This document shows positions 1-8,248 of a stretch of DNA of 64,000 bases, piece after piece. The notes under the pieces are model-generated. The model had not been told where the DNA came from. It did not search any database and saw nothing but the letters and a program-made list of their open reading frames with translations. The position numbers and the translations under genes are program-made. This stretch comes from a bacterium (GTDB lineage: Bacteria; Auribacterota; Auribacteria; Auribacterales; Auribacteraceae), in assembly GCA_018435605.1 (NCBI GenBank), contig JAHDNF010000001.1:124001-188000 (forward strand). Direction: 5' to 3'. Numbering within the stretch: position 1 is the stretch's first letter; every line of letters begins with the position of its first letter.

Positions 1-1737
1 GTTATATTTTTAATTTTGGTGGTTATACAGTTTATGGTAATTACAAAAGGATCAACCCGTATAGCCGAAGTAGCCGCACGATTTACGTTGGATGCCATGC
101 CGGGCAAACAGTTGAGCATCGACGCCGACCTAAATTCAGGATTGATAACAGAAGAAGAAGCTAAACAAAAACGCAAAGATATTTCCCGTGAAGCAGATTT
201 TTACGGAGCTATGGACGGAGCAAGTAAATTTGTACGCGGCGATGCGTCCGCCGGTATCATTATTACATTTATCAACGTCTTGGGCGGTTTAGGCATAGGT
301 ATGTTTCAAATGGGCATACCTTTGGTAGATGCATTGCAAAAATATACACTCTTGACCATTGGCGACGGTCTTGTCGCGCAAATTCCATCACTTATCATAG
401 CCACTGCCGCCGGTATCATTGTTACACGTGCAGGCGATGATTCCGAAAGTCTCGGCTCGAATATAGGCAGGCAGATTTTCAATCAGCCGCGCGCCGCACT
501 GCTTGCGGGTATGGTGCTTTTCTTTTTCGGATTGATCCCAGGTTTTCCTAAAATACCGTTCTTTTTAATAGGTACTGCGTTGGCGTTAGTAGGCTATATG
601 ATGAAAAACGCGCCGAAAGAAACTCCGGAGGATATAGTAGAAGAAATCGATCATGAAGAACAAAATAGAGAAAATTTGGCACAGCTTTTGCAGGTTGACC
701 CTATGGAAATAGAAATCGGTTATTCGCTGATACCGCTTGTCGATGTGAATCAAGGCGGTAACTTGCTTGACAGGATAACCTTAATACGAAAACAATTCGC
801 TAATGATTACGGTATGATTATTCCAGCTATACGAATCAGAGACAATATACAAATTCAGCCCAATGAATACATTATTAAAATCGGGGGTGTTACCATTGCG
901 CGCGGCGATATTGAATCCGATCTCTGTCTTGCTATGAACCCCGGAACCGCTACCGGCGAACTGGAAGGCAACAAGACAAAAGAACCGGCTTTCGGATTGC
1001 CGGCTGTGTGGATTGAGGAAGACCGCAAAGAATATGCCGAATCTATCGGATATACCGTGGTCGATTCGGCGTCGGTTATGGCTACCCATCTTACCGAAGT
1101 AATTCGCACTCACATTCACGAGTTGCTATCGAGACAGGATGTGTCCAATCTTGTGGATACCCTCAAGGAGCATAATAAGGCGGTGGTTGAGGAAGTCGTA
1201 CCCGGATTACTTCCGTTGAGCACAGTACACCGTGTATTGCAAAATCTTCTGCGTGAACTTGTGCCGGTCAAAAATTTCAACCGGATTCTTGAAGTTCTCT
1301 CTGAATACGGCCAGAAAACTAAAGACCCTGATATGCTGGCCGAATTCGTACGTCAAGAACTGGGACGGGTGATTATGGCCCCGTACCTTGATCAGAATAG
1401 AGCGCTCAAAGTGCTGTCGTTTGATCCGGAACTGGAGAAAATGATTATGGACAGCATGGGTAACGGCGGTATCAATGCCGCTATGGACCCGGCGTTAATG
1501 CAGGTTATAGTGCAAAATACTGTGAATCAGATAGAAAAACTTCAGATGCGCGGCGAACAACCGGTAATTATTTGCTCTCCGGCTATCCGCCTTCCTATAC
1601 GACGCATCTTGGAAGCTAAATTATCACATGTCCCAGTTGTTTCTTATGCAGAGGTAGACCCGCGAATCAGCATCAAACCTCTCGGTGTGGTTTCGCTAAT
1701 GCAGGAGTCTGCGGAAAAAAAGGCAATTGCCCGTTGA
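1..1737 (+). CDS. flhA: Flagellar export apparatus protein FlhA (5' truncated)
   Basis: FlhA is the integral membrane component of the flagellar type III export gate; its cytoplasmic domain docks chaperone-substrate complexes. The frame is open to base 1, so the start and roughly the first 110 residues lie outside the window. What is visible starts inside a membrane helix and runs into the family signature (EVAARFTLDAMPGKQ), followed by the conserved cytoplasmic loop (DADLNSGLI), further membrane helices (about nt 250-600) and a long soluble C-terminal domain that ends normally. About 578 codons are present against a usual total near 690. It leads an operon with flhF (32 bp downstream), flhG and fliA, the usual order in polar-flagellated bacteria. 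Identification is secure; only the N-terminus is missing. Confidence 0.97.
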   Translation, partial: VIFLILVVIQFMVITKGSTRIAEVAARFTLDAMPGKQLSIDADLNSGLITEEEAKQKRKDISREADFYGAMDGASKFVRGDASAGIIITFINVLGGLGIGMFQMGIPLVDALQKYTLLTIGDGLVAQIPSLIIATAAGIIVTRAGDDSESLGSNIGRQIFNQPRAALLAGMVLFFFGLIPGFPKIPFFLIGTALALVGYMMKNAPKETPEDIVEEIDHEEQNRENLAQLLQVDPMEIEIGYSLIPLVDVNQGGNLLDRITLIRKQFANDYGMIIPAIRIRDNIQIQPNEYIIKIGGVTIARGDIESDLCLAMNPGTATGELEGNKTKEPAFGLPAVWIEEDRKEYAESIGYTVVDSASVMATHLTEVIRTHIHELLSRQDVSNLVDTLKEHNKAVVEEVVPGLLPLSTVHRVLQNLLRELVPVKNFNRILEVLSEYGQKTKDPDMLAEFVRQELGRVIMAPYLDQNRALKVLSFDPELEKMIMDSMGNGGINAAMDPALMQVIVQNTVNQIEKLQMRGEQPVIICSPAIRLPIRRILEAKLSHVPVVSYAEVDPRISIKPLGVVSLMQESAEKKAIAR

Positions 1738-1769
1738 ACAGGTAACGCTTCAGGCAGGAGATTGGAACG

Positions 1770-3125
1770 ATGCAGTATAAAACATACACAGCGGCTACAG
1801 TAAAAGATGCCATGGCGCAGATTAAAAAAGAACTCGGTTCCGATACCATTATTGTAAGTACACGTCAAATTACAAATACCGACCATATGAATCTTCTGCT
1901 GGGCAACAGGTCGGGAATTGAAGTTACCGTTGCAGTCGAAGACGATCGTATCCTCGACACGCCTTTGCAAGTTGCCAATCAGGATAAAAAAATGCTCGGA
2001 TATACCAGCCGCGGAAAAGCATTCTATTCCAAACCGGAAAAAGAAGCCGATATGCTCGAGTTTAAACCTGATACACGGCTTGAGAAAAGAGGGTTGTCCG
2101 CCAGAATCGGACAGGCAAATAACGATTTTTCCCAACTGAATGAACAGATGGAGGCGTTTTTCAAAAGTATAGAAAATAAATTATTGCTATCGGGTCGTTC
2201 CTCCATAGAGGAATTGCTACCGCATATAGAAGACCTTCAGGAAGAACTTAAGCAAATTAAAAAGGAATTATACGATTCGAAAAAATCCGTTTCCGAACCT
2301 ATATTGCCGCAAATAGGAACACTACTGCTGGAACAGGAGGTGGAAAAAGAAATTGTTATATCCATTTGCCGTAATATGGATTCTTCCATGGTGACGGAAA
2401 ATCCGGTTACCTCGGATCGTCTGCTCAGTTACATGCAAGGTTTGATCGGGCGGATTACCCGGTATTCCGATGGTTTGGAAGTTGAAGAAGGGGTACAAAA
2501 ACGTCTGGCTATTATCGGCCCGACAGGTGTCGGCAAAACTACCACTATCGCAAAACTGGCGGCGGATATAGCGTTGATCGCACAAAAAAAACTCGCCGTT
2601 TTTTCAATAGATACATTCAGAATAGGGGCGCAGGAACAGCTTGCCGCTTATACCGATATCATACAAGTACCTTTCGAATTAATACATGACGCGCAGGAAC
2701 TGAACGAAAAACTGGCGCTTCACGCAGATAAAGATTTTATCTTAATCGATACTGTCGGAAGGGGAAGTTACAATTTCAAACAAATAGAGGCAATGCGCGA
2801 TTTGTTCAGCGCGTGTAGCCAGCCTATAGAAAAACATCTTGCCGTCAACGCCGTTACAAGATGGAGCGATTTGCGTGATATTGTCAATACTTTCGGTATC
2901 TGCGATATCTCCTGTTTGCTGTTTACTAAACTGGACGAAACCAGACGCTTCGGCTCTATCTTTAACTTGGCTGTCCGTACACAGATCCCTGTATCGTATA
3001 TTACCGACGGGCAGAATGTTCCTGAAGATATAGCAATCATGAACTCCGAACTTATGACTAAGCTGTTGCTCAAACGAATCGATCCTAGTCTTAAAGCTGA
3101 TTCCGAAGCTATGTTAACTGTTTAA
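1770..3125 (+). CDS. flhF: Flagellar biosynthesis GTPase FlhF
   Basis: SRP-type GTPase that sets flagellar position and number, recruiting early basal-body parts to the pole. 451 residues: an N-terminal basic/variable region (start MQYKTYTAATVKDAMAQIKK, typical of FlhF), a helical linker to about residue 200, then the NG GTPase domain. The P-loop GPTGVGKTTT lies near residue 250, the SRP-GTPase motif DTFRIGAQEQL follows, and TKLDE gives guanine specificity. The G3 motif reads DTVGRG rather than the usual DTAGRS, a small departure worth noting. The start is supported by AGGAG about 8 bases upstream of ATG 1770. It lies between flhA and flhG with short spacings, as expected. Confidence 0.96.
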   Translation: MQYKTYTAATVKDAMAQIKKELGSDTIIVSTRQITNTDHMNLLLGNRSGIEVTVAVEDDRILDTPLQVANQDKKMLGYTSRGKAFYSKPEKEADMLEFKPDTRLEKRGLSARIGQANNDFSQLNEQMEAFFKSIENKLLLSGRSSIEELLPHIEDLQEELKQIKKELYDSKKSVSEPILPQIGTLLLEQEVEKEIVISICRNMDSSMVTENPVTSDRLLSYMQGLIGRITRYSDGLEVEEGVQKRLAIIGPTGVGKTTTIAKLAADIALIAQKKLAVFSIDTFRIGAQEQLAAYTDIIQVPFELIHDAQELNEKLALHADKDFILIDTVGRGSYNFKQIEAMRDLFSACSQPIEKHLAVNAVTRWSDLRDIVNTFGICDISCLLFTKLDETRRFGSIFNLAVRTQIPVSYITDGQNVPEDIAIMNSELMTKLLLKRIDPSLKADSEAMLTV

Positions 3126-3144
3126 CCGATAAGGATATTCCGTT

Positions 3145-3999
3145 ATGACCGATCAAGCAGATCATTTGAGAAATCTCGTTTCTCAAGGGAAAAGACGTAT
3201 ACTCAGAACCATCGCTATCAGTAGCGGTAAAGGCGGTGTCGGCAAAACCAGTATAACCACAAATCTGGGGATCATGCTTGCTCAGATGCGTAAAAAGGTT
3301 GTCATCGTCGATGCCGATATGGGGCTGGCCAACATAGATGTTTTATTGCGCTTACAGACAAAATATAACCTACAGCATATAATCGACGGCGAAAAACGTA
3401 TAGATGAAGTCGTGATCGACGGACCCGGAGGCATAAAAATAATACCGTCGGCATCTGGAGCGCAATTGCTCACACAGCTTACTTCCGAACAGCGGGAACG
3501 TTTTATCAGTGAATTCAGTATCTTCGAAGGAAACGTGGATTATCTTTTAATAGACACTGCCGCGGGAATTTCACCAAATGTAACTGAATTCATCCTTGCC
3601 GCAGGTGAGGTGCTTGTAGTAACCACGCCCGATCCGACTGCCATAACCGATGCATACGCGCTGATCAAAATTATCACCCGCTATAGCGACAACATGAAAA
3701 TAGGGCTGTTTGTCAATATGGCATCCGATGCGGCTGAAGCTCAGGAAGTGGAAAATAATCTTAAACTGGTAACCGAACGGTTTCTTCATACACGTATAGA
3801 GGGGATGGGATATATGTTGCGAGACAGGCAGGTGTCCGATGCAGTCAAAAAACAGGTATCATTTGTGCTACATAACCCCTCGTGTCCTGCCAGTTCTTGT
3901 ATCAAGGCGCTGGCATCGCGATTGTCGAATTTCTGTTCACATGATAACAGCAAAACACTGGTAAAATTTGCTGAAAAAATTACCGAGTCAATAAAATGA
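3145..3999 (+). CDS. flhG: MinD-like ATPase FlhG (FleN)
   Basis: Deviant-Walker ATPase of the MinD/ParA family that counts flagella by stimulating FlhF GTPase activity. 284 residues. The deviant Walker A motif KGGVGKT is near residues 28-35, Walker A' is VDADMGLANID, and the switch LIDTAAG follows; all are intact. A C-terminal stretch rich in basic and hydrophobic residues probably acts as a membrane-targeting helix, by analogy with the family. It starts 19 bp after flhF, and its stop overlaps the start of the next small gene by 4 bp (ATGA), implying translational coupling. FlhG rather than cell-division MinD is chosen because of the flhA-flhF-fliA context and the absence of minC/minE. Confidence 0.95.
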   Translation: MTDQADHLRNLVSQGKRRILRTIAISSGKGGVGKTSITTNLGIMLAQMRKKVVIVDADMGLANIDVLLRLQTKYNLQHIIDGEKRIDEVVIDGPGGIKIIPSASGAQLLTQLTSEQRERFISEFSIFEGNVDYLLIDTAAGISPNVTEFILAAGEVLVVTTPDPTAITDAYALIKIITRYSDNMKIGLFVNMASDAAEAQEVENNLKLVTERFLHTRIEGMGYMLRDRQVSDAVKKQVSFVLHNPSCPASSCIKALASRLSNFCSHDNSKTLVKFAEKITESIK

Positions 4000-4355
4000 A
4001 TATTCTTTTGAAAAAAATTCTGATCAATTTCTCAATAGTTGTTTTTATAGCTACATTTTTTATTTCAATGAATGTTGGAACACCTATTCTTGAGTGTTTT
4101 TTGCGTGCTAGTCTTGCTTTGCTGGTAGTGGCGCTATTAGGCCGATTCGTTCTGACCAGCTTTTTTAAGGATGTGGCGCTTGAAATTGCCAAGCACGAAC
4201 GCCAAAAAGAGCAGAAAAAAAATAATGATAATCAGGCTGAAGACGGTTCTGAAGAAGACTATGACGCGGACGACGATACGTATGAAGAACAAAATGTCCG
4301 TAGCGGATCAATAATTGATAATCCGTTTGCCGATAATGAGCCGGATGAAAAATAA
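3996..4355 (+). CDS. Small two-helix membrane protein in the flagellar operon
   Basis: Unrecognised 119-residue protein. It has two predicted membrane helices (about residues 9-27 and 33-55) and a long acidic, charged cytoplasmic-type tail (about residues 70-119) rich in Asp and Glu. Its start overlaps the flhG stop by 4 bp, so it is probably co-translated with flhG. Small unnamed membrane proteins between flhG and fliA occur in other flagellar operons, but I cannot assign this one to a family. The acidic tail could interact with the basic FlhF or FlhG surface; that is speculation. Confidence 0.85.
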   Translation: MNILLKKILINFSIVVFIATFFISMNVGTPILECFLRASLALLVVALLGRFVLTSFFKDVALEIAKHERQKEQKKNNDNQAEDGSEEDYDADDDTYEEQNVRSGSIIDNPFADNEPDEK

Positions 4356-4419
4356 ATGCTTAATCACTATATGTTTATATAAATACACAAGGGTTGTATA
4401 CTACTGGAGGAGATAGAAT

Positions 4420-5238
4420 ATGAAGGTCAAACGGTACACTAGAAGAAAATCGCCGGAAACCGAACAGAATCTTGAGATGTGGTGGAAAAGTTTCAAGGAA
4501 ACCAATGATAAAAGCGCGAAAGATAAGCTTATCATTACATATCTGCCGCTTGTTAAATATATAGCCGGCAGAATGGCGATAAGCATGCCGTCTCATATTG
4601 ACGGAGATGATCTTATCAGTTCCGGAGTGATCGGGCTTATCAAAGCGATTGAACGCTATGATGTCGACTGCGGAACCCAGTTCGAAACTTATGCCACAAC
4701 ACGCATAAAAGGCTCTATCCTAGATGAACTCCGTTCGTTGGATTGGGTGCCACGGTCTGTAAGGGGACGGGCTAAATTGCTTCAAAAAGTATATGTGCTT
4801 TTGGAAGAAAAACTCGGCAGGGCTCCTACCGATGAGGAAGTCGCAAAACATCTTGAAATATCTGAAGATGATCTTCATGAGTGGATTTCATATGCCACCC
4901 CCACAACTCTGGTCTCGTTAAACACTGTTTTGAATTCAGGCGACGATGACAAACCTTTGCAGATCATAGATACCATTGAAGACTCAAAATATAAATCGCC
5001 TCTTTCCGCTACAGAGCAAAAAGAGTTGCAGGGGTTTTTAGCGGAATGTATCAACGATTTGAACCCGCAAGAAAAAATGGTTGTTATTCTGTACTATTAT
5101 GAAGGACTGATGCTCAAAGAAATCGGGCAGATCCTCGGTGTGTCCGAGTCGAGAGTATCTCAGGTGCATACTAAATCAATGCTACGTTTGAAAGGCAAAC
5201 TCAATCAAAGGATGAAAGAATTTATAGAGATAAGTTAA
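4420..5238 (+). CDS. fliA: Flagellar sigma factor FliA (sigma-28)
   Basis: RNA polymerase sigma factor for late flagellar and chemotaxis genes. 272 residues. Region 2 is clear (LPLVKYIAGRMAISMPSHID, then DLISSGVIGLIKAIERYD), followed by the FliA/WhiG hallmark SLDWVPRSVR, region 3 (GRAPTDEEVAKHLEIS) and region 4.2 with its helix-turn-helix (LKEIGQILGVSESRVSQVHT). GGAGGAG about 8 bases before ATG 4420 fixes the start. A sigma-28-like promoter at 6193-6220, before the second cheX, is a plausible target within this operon. I saw no flgM (anti-sigma) here. Confidence 0.97.
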   Translation: MKVKRYTRRKSPETEQNLEMWWKSFKETNDKSAKDKLIITYLPLVKYIAGRMAISMPSHIDGDDLISSGVIGLIKAIERYDVDCGTQFETYATTRIKGSILDELRSLDWVPRSVRGRAKLLQKVYVLLEEKLGRAPTDEEVAKHLEISEDDLHEWISYATPTTLVSLNTVLNSGDDDKPLQIIDTIEDSKYKSPLSATEQKELQGFLAECINDLNPQEKMVVILYYYEGLMLKEIGQILGVSESRVSQVHTKSMLRLKGKLNQRMKEFIEIS

Positions 5239-5261
5239 CTTGTATCTGTGTGAGGTCGGCT

Positions 5262-5702
5262 ATGAAAGTAACGGATGAGCGTAGAAATTTTTTCAGATTG
5301 GCTGTTGAAATTCCTGTTGGTATTATGATGCAAAATCAATCAAAATTTTATGAGCAAATGTTTGTATCGGGAGTCATACGTAATTTGAGCGGAGGAGGTA
5401 TGCTTATCGATACCGACGTGTCTATATCTCAGCAAAAACCGCTTCAACTTCAATTCACTCTTCCTGTAAATGAAACCGGCATGTCTGAACAAGATTTTTC
5501 TATTAAGGCGCAGGTTGTGAGGTTACATAAAAAAAATCAAAAAAAATACTCAACCTATGGTGTACAGTTTGTCGATATATTACCTGGAATACAAGATAGA
5601 ATCGTGAAATTTTTATTTGATTTACAAATCGCATCGCGATATCATCTTGAGAATTGTGAATCGAAAAAAAAGAAAGATTCCCATGCTACAAGAAAAGATT
5701 GA
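5262..5702 (+). CDS. PilZ-domain protein
   Basis: Probable cyclic-di-GMP receptor, 146 residues. The two PilZ elements are present: an N-terminal arginine motif (ERRNFFRL) and IRNLSGGGMLI, matching the D/N-x-S-x-x-G pattern, here with Asn first. I place the start at ATG 5262, which has TGAGG six bases upstream, rather than at GTG 5250, which lacks a ribosome binding site. The C-terminus is basic (KKKKDS). The gene follows fliA by 23 bp and overlaps the next gene by 20 bp, so it sits in the flagellar operon and may link c-di-GMP level to motility (inference from context). Confidence 0.87.
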   Translation: MKVTDERRNFFRLAVEIPVGIMMQNQSKFYEQMFVSGVIRNLSGGGMLIDTDVSISQQKPLQLQFTLPVNETGMSEQDFSIKAQVVRLHKKNQKKYSTYGVQFVDILPGIQDRIVKFLFDLQIASRYHLENCESKKKKDSHATRKD

Positions 5703-6177
5703 AACTTCCATACTTAATCCTTTTGTAGAGGCTGTTATTCTGACTATCGATATTATGTGTAAGATCAAGGCCAGCCGGTTTTGTATTGGCGTGAAGGATA
5801 AAGGACAAGTGGTTCCCGGGGATATATCCGGAATGATAGGTTTCACCGGCGATTTAAAAGGGCTTATAGCTCTTACATTTCCAACGGGGCTTGCCGTTCA
5901 GGCTGTCAGCAATATGATCGGCGAACAAATAAGTGATATGAATCTTATCACCCATGACGGGATTGCGGAAATAACCAATATCACATCAGGCCATGCCAAA
6001 GGCAAACTGAAAGGTAACGGATTTAATATATCTATGTCGTTGCCTTCAATTATTATCGGCACAGGCCATTGTATAAGTACTCCCATAGGTATAAATTCCG
6101 TTTTGGTGGGGTTTCAAACACCGATCGCTCCATTCTGGTTGGAAGTCGCCTTAAGAAAACACGACGAACAAAACTAA
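5683..6177 (+). CDS. cheX: CheX-type chemotaxis phosphatase, copy 1
   Basis: CheC/CheX/FliY-family protein, expected to dephosphorylate CheY-P. 164 residues from ATG 5683; a longer in-frame start at 5617 would intrude deep into the PilZ gene and encodes only an atypical basic extension. The phosphatase signature is present: D-G-I-A-E-I-T-N with Glu96 and Asn99, followed 22 residues later by a Pro. PGDISG and the C-terminal FWLEVAL also match the family. It is clearly paralogous to the next gene, with long shared stretches such as the INPFVE/LNPFVE opening. No cheA, cheY or cheW lies in the window, so the partner response regulator is encoded elsewhere or is the one at 7194. Confidence 0.85.
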   Translation: MLQEKIETSILNPFVEAVILTIDIMCKIKASRFCIGVKDKGQVVPGDISGMIGFTGDLKGLIALTFPTGLAVQAVSNMIGEQISDMNLITHDGIAEITNITSGHAKGKLKGNGFNISMSLPSIIIGTGHCISTPIGINSVLVGFQTPIAPFWLEVALRKHDEQN

Positions 6178-6192
6178 TTCCCTGTATAACCA

Positions 6193-6220
6193 TAAAGTAA
6201 AACCGTTTTTTTGCCGATTT
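6193..6220 (+). promoter_or_regulatory. Sigma-28 (FliA)-type promoter
   Basis: TAAAGTAA at 6193-6200 and GCCGATTT at 6213-6220 resemble the sigma-28 consensus TAAAGTTT-N11-GCCGATAA, with a spacer of 12 instead of 11. It lies in the 86-bp gap between the two cheX genes, 44 bp before the start of the second, in the correct orientation. FliA is encoded about 1 kb upstream. Seen directly as a motif match; activity is inferred. Confidence 0.6.
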
Positions 6221-6263
6221 TATCCTTAAAAGCTCTTATAAACAACTAACACAGAGTAAGCAT

Positions 6264-6734
6264 GTGCAGGCTACAACTATAAATCCTTTTGTTGAATCGG
6301 TTATAAGCTCAATGAGCGTGATGTGCAATATTGTAGCTGAAACGTTTTGTCTGGGCATTAAAGACCGGAAACAAATTATTCCCGGTGATATATCAGGTAT
6401 AATCGGTTTTGTCGGAGACCTCAACGGACTTATAGCAGTTACTTTCCCAAAACACCTTGCCTGCGCATGTGTATCCAATATGATTAATGATGACATCATC
6501 GAAATAGATGAGGATGTCAAAGACGGTATCCGCGAAATAACCAATATCATTGCCGGTAACGCAAAAAGCACCTTTAAAACACGAGGGCTTGACCTGGCAA
6601 TGACTTTACCGTCAGTAATCGTCGGCGAACAGCATCAGATCAGTACACCCGTAGGTATTCAGTCCATATTGGTCGGATTTAAAACCAATATCGGTTCCTT
6701 CTGGCTGGAAGTCGGCTTGAAAGAAGAAAATTGA
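6264..6734 (+). CDS. cheX: CheX-type chemotaxis phosphatase, copy 2
   Basis: Second CheX-like phosphatase, 156 residues, beginning at GTG 6264, with no in-frame ATG nearby and only a weak ribosome binding site. It retains the catalytic signature DGIREITN (Glu91, Asn94) and the downstream Pro, plus PGDISG and FWLEVGL. It aligns along its whole length with the preceding gene and is clearly a tandem duplicate that has diverged. A sigma-28-like promoter lies immediately upstream, so this copy could be expressed with late flagellar genes while copy 1 is read through from the operon. Whether both act on the same CheY is unknown. Confidence 0.85.
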   Translation: MQATTINPFVESVISSMSVMCNIVAETFCLGIKDRKQIIPGDISGIIGFVGDLNGLIAVTFPKHLACACVSNMINDDIIEIDEDVKDGIREITNIIAGNAKSTFKTRGLDLAMTLPSVIVGEQHQISTPVGIQSILVGFKTNIGSFWLEVGLKEEN

Positions 6735-7193
6735 GTCGGACAGACAAACTCCACAAACTGTATCATTGCTATAATATGATGGATGTACAAAAAATTCTCT
6801 ATCAATCTTCTAAAAAAAATTCTCATGTAGTTTTTGCTTTGCAATATCCCTATCAAGAACATATTTCTTCAAAAATAAACATAAAATAATGAAAAATATA
6901 AAACAATATCAAAAATTATAAGTTGATTTTTCTTGCATTAATGTCAAGTCAATGCTATTGTATACTTTTAACAATGAACCACTGTTTTTTATTGTAACAT
7001 AGGTGTAGTTAAATTGTTGTAAAATTATGTAAAGTAATTTTAGCGAAAACACTATGCATGACATAATTGTAATAAAAAAATAACAACCTTTTATCGATAG
7101 TGTTATCTAAGAATACGGAAATAAACATTCGATATTGTCATGTAGCGTTTTGACTTGAATTTTAAAATCACCCAAAAGTAAGGAGTTTGACTA
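6735..7193 (+). other. AT-rich intergenic region before the response regulator
   Basis: 459 bp with no credible gene and no structured RNA that I recognise. It holds several A/T runs, a TATACT hexamer at 6961-6966 without a good -35 partner, and a weak sigma-28-like pair (TAAA at 7073-7076, then ATCGATAG at 7093-7100, with the same 16-base gap after TAAA as the better site at 6193). A strong ribosome binding site (TAAGGAG, 7179-7185) precedes the next gene. Confidence 0.6.
7073..7100 (+). promoter_or_regulatory. Possible weak sigma-28-like promoter
   Basis: TAAAAAAA at 7073-7080 and ATCGATAG at 7093-7100 share the core CGATA and the spacing of the better site before cheX copy 2. It is 94 bp upstream of the response regulator. 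In such AT-rich DNA a chance match is likely, so this is a candidate only. Confidence 0.25.
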
Positions 7194-8114
7194 ATGTTTA
7201 GAAAAAAAGTATTGGTTGTGGATGATGAAAAAGAAATAACAATGATGATTACCGATTGTCTTCTTCCTGAAGGCTATGAAGTAGTTACGACTAACGAACC
7301 TAAAAAAGCGGTTCAGATAGCTATAGAAGAAGAACCGTGTATCGTTTTACTTGATTATTCTATGCCGGGTATTGACGGAATCAAGGTTCTTAAAGAAATT
7401 CGCGAAAATATGCCTGAAGTAAAAATTGTTATGGTTACCGGCGCTGGTTCTGAAGAGATAGCTGTTAAAGCAATGAAAAGCGGTGCGGATGATTATATTA
7501 CCAAACCGTTTTCCCCGCAGAATATTGTCAAAATATGCAAATCATACCTCGATAAATTTTACGAACAATTCATATGGTTAAACGATAAGTATTCTTATCC
7601 ATTGGACGATGAAGTAATCAGCAGGTATGAATTCCTGCGGGCCGGATATGCGGAGCCGTCTTTAAGTATCAATAAATTGCGCAGATACTTCAACTTCAGC
7701 AGACAAGATTTTTACATTCTCGATAAAAAACGCCGTGAATTCGGTGTACTCGGTTTATTCGACCGTAGCCTTTCCGAACTTGAAGCCGAGCTTGCTGAGG
7801 AAGGCGAATTGAGTCCAAAAAAACGCTTGTCAACGTATAAGGAAGAAGAAGAGGTCGAGTTTAACCGTAAACACAATTGCTCTATTGAAACCTTTATCAA
7901 CCGTAAAGATCCTGTACAGGTTCGTTTAGAGATTATCCGCGAGTCGGCGACTTCTGAAAACCCGAATGTCAGTTTAATCTGCAAGAAATACAATCTGACG
8001 CGCGAAGTTTTTTATCAAAACTACCGCCGGTTTCAAAAATACGGAGTGCTAGGGTTGCTTGACAAGAAAAAAGGACGGCCTGTATTGAATTCAAAAAGGG
8101 GGTCTCAGAAGTAA
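7194..8114 (+). CDS. Response regulator with two transposase-type HTH units
   Basis: 306 residues. The N-terminal receiver domain (about 1-120) is complete: acidic pair Asp10/Asp11, phospho-acceptor Asp54 (LLDYSMPG), Thr82 and Lys104 (TKPF). The output half is unusual. It has two related helical units, about residues 145-195 and 238-300, each ending in a similar pattern (FSRQDFY...REFGVLGLFDRS and LTREVFYQN...KYGVLGLLDKK). This pattern resembles the N-terminal helix-turn-helix of IS3/IS481-type transposases rather than an OmpR, NarL or NtrC output. An acidic, Glu-rich linker separates them. TAAGGAG supports the start. No histidine kinase is adjacent, so this is an orphan regulator; a DNA-binding role is inferred from the HTH pattern. 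Confidence 0.85.
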   Translation: MFRKKVLVVDDEKEITMMITDCLLPEGYEVVTTNEPKKAVQIAIEEEPCIVLLDYSMPGIDGIKVLKEIRENMPEVKIVMVTGAGSEEIAVKAMKSGADDYITKPFSPQNIVKICKSYLDKFYEQFIWLNDKYSYPLDDEVISRYEFLRAGYAEPSLSINKLRRYFNFSRQDFYILDKKRREFGVLGLFDRSLSELEAELAEEGELSPKKRLSTYKEEEEVEFNRKHNCSIETFINRKDPVQVRLEIIRESATSENPNVSLICKKYNLTREVFYQNYRRFQKYGVLGLLDKKKGRPVLNSKRGSQK

Positions 8115-8178
8115 TTTACCGATAAAATAAAGTTGTGGTTTATGCCTCAACTTTTTAGAGAAGATTATTTACAAAAAA

Positions 8179-8235
8179 ATGCCTTTGTTATATCCTGTTT
8201 TCTCAATCGGATATATCAAGGGCATTTTGATTTTT
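8179..8235 (+). terminator. Rho-independent terminator after the response regulator
   Basis: Arms 8179-8195 and 8209-8225 pair over 17 positions with two non-Watson-Crick positions, loop of 13, followed by TTTGATTTTT. The A-run before the left arm could allow weak activity on the other strand too. Confidence 0.8.
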
Positions 8236-8248
8236 AAGGCGGGCGGTT

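Noticed and set aside
5617-5682. Longer N-terminus for the first cheX
   Set aside because: The extra 22 residues are the out-of-frame reading of the PilZ gene's end and give a basic stretch unlike the family; the paralogue also starts just before the matching NPFVE.
6901-6966. TATACT as a main sigma promoter for the response regulator
   Set aside because: No -35 hexamer at 16-19 bases; TTGCAT is 22 bases away, too far.
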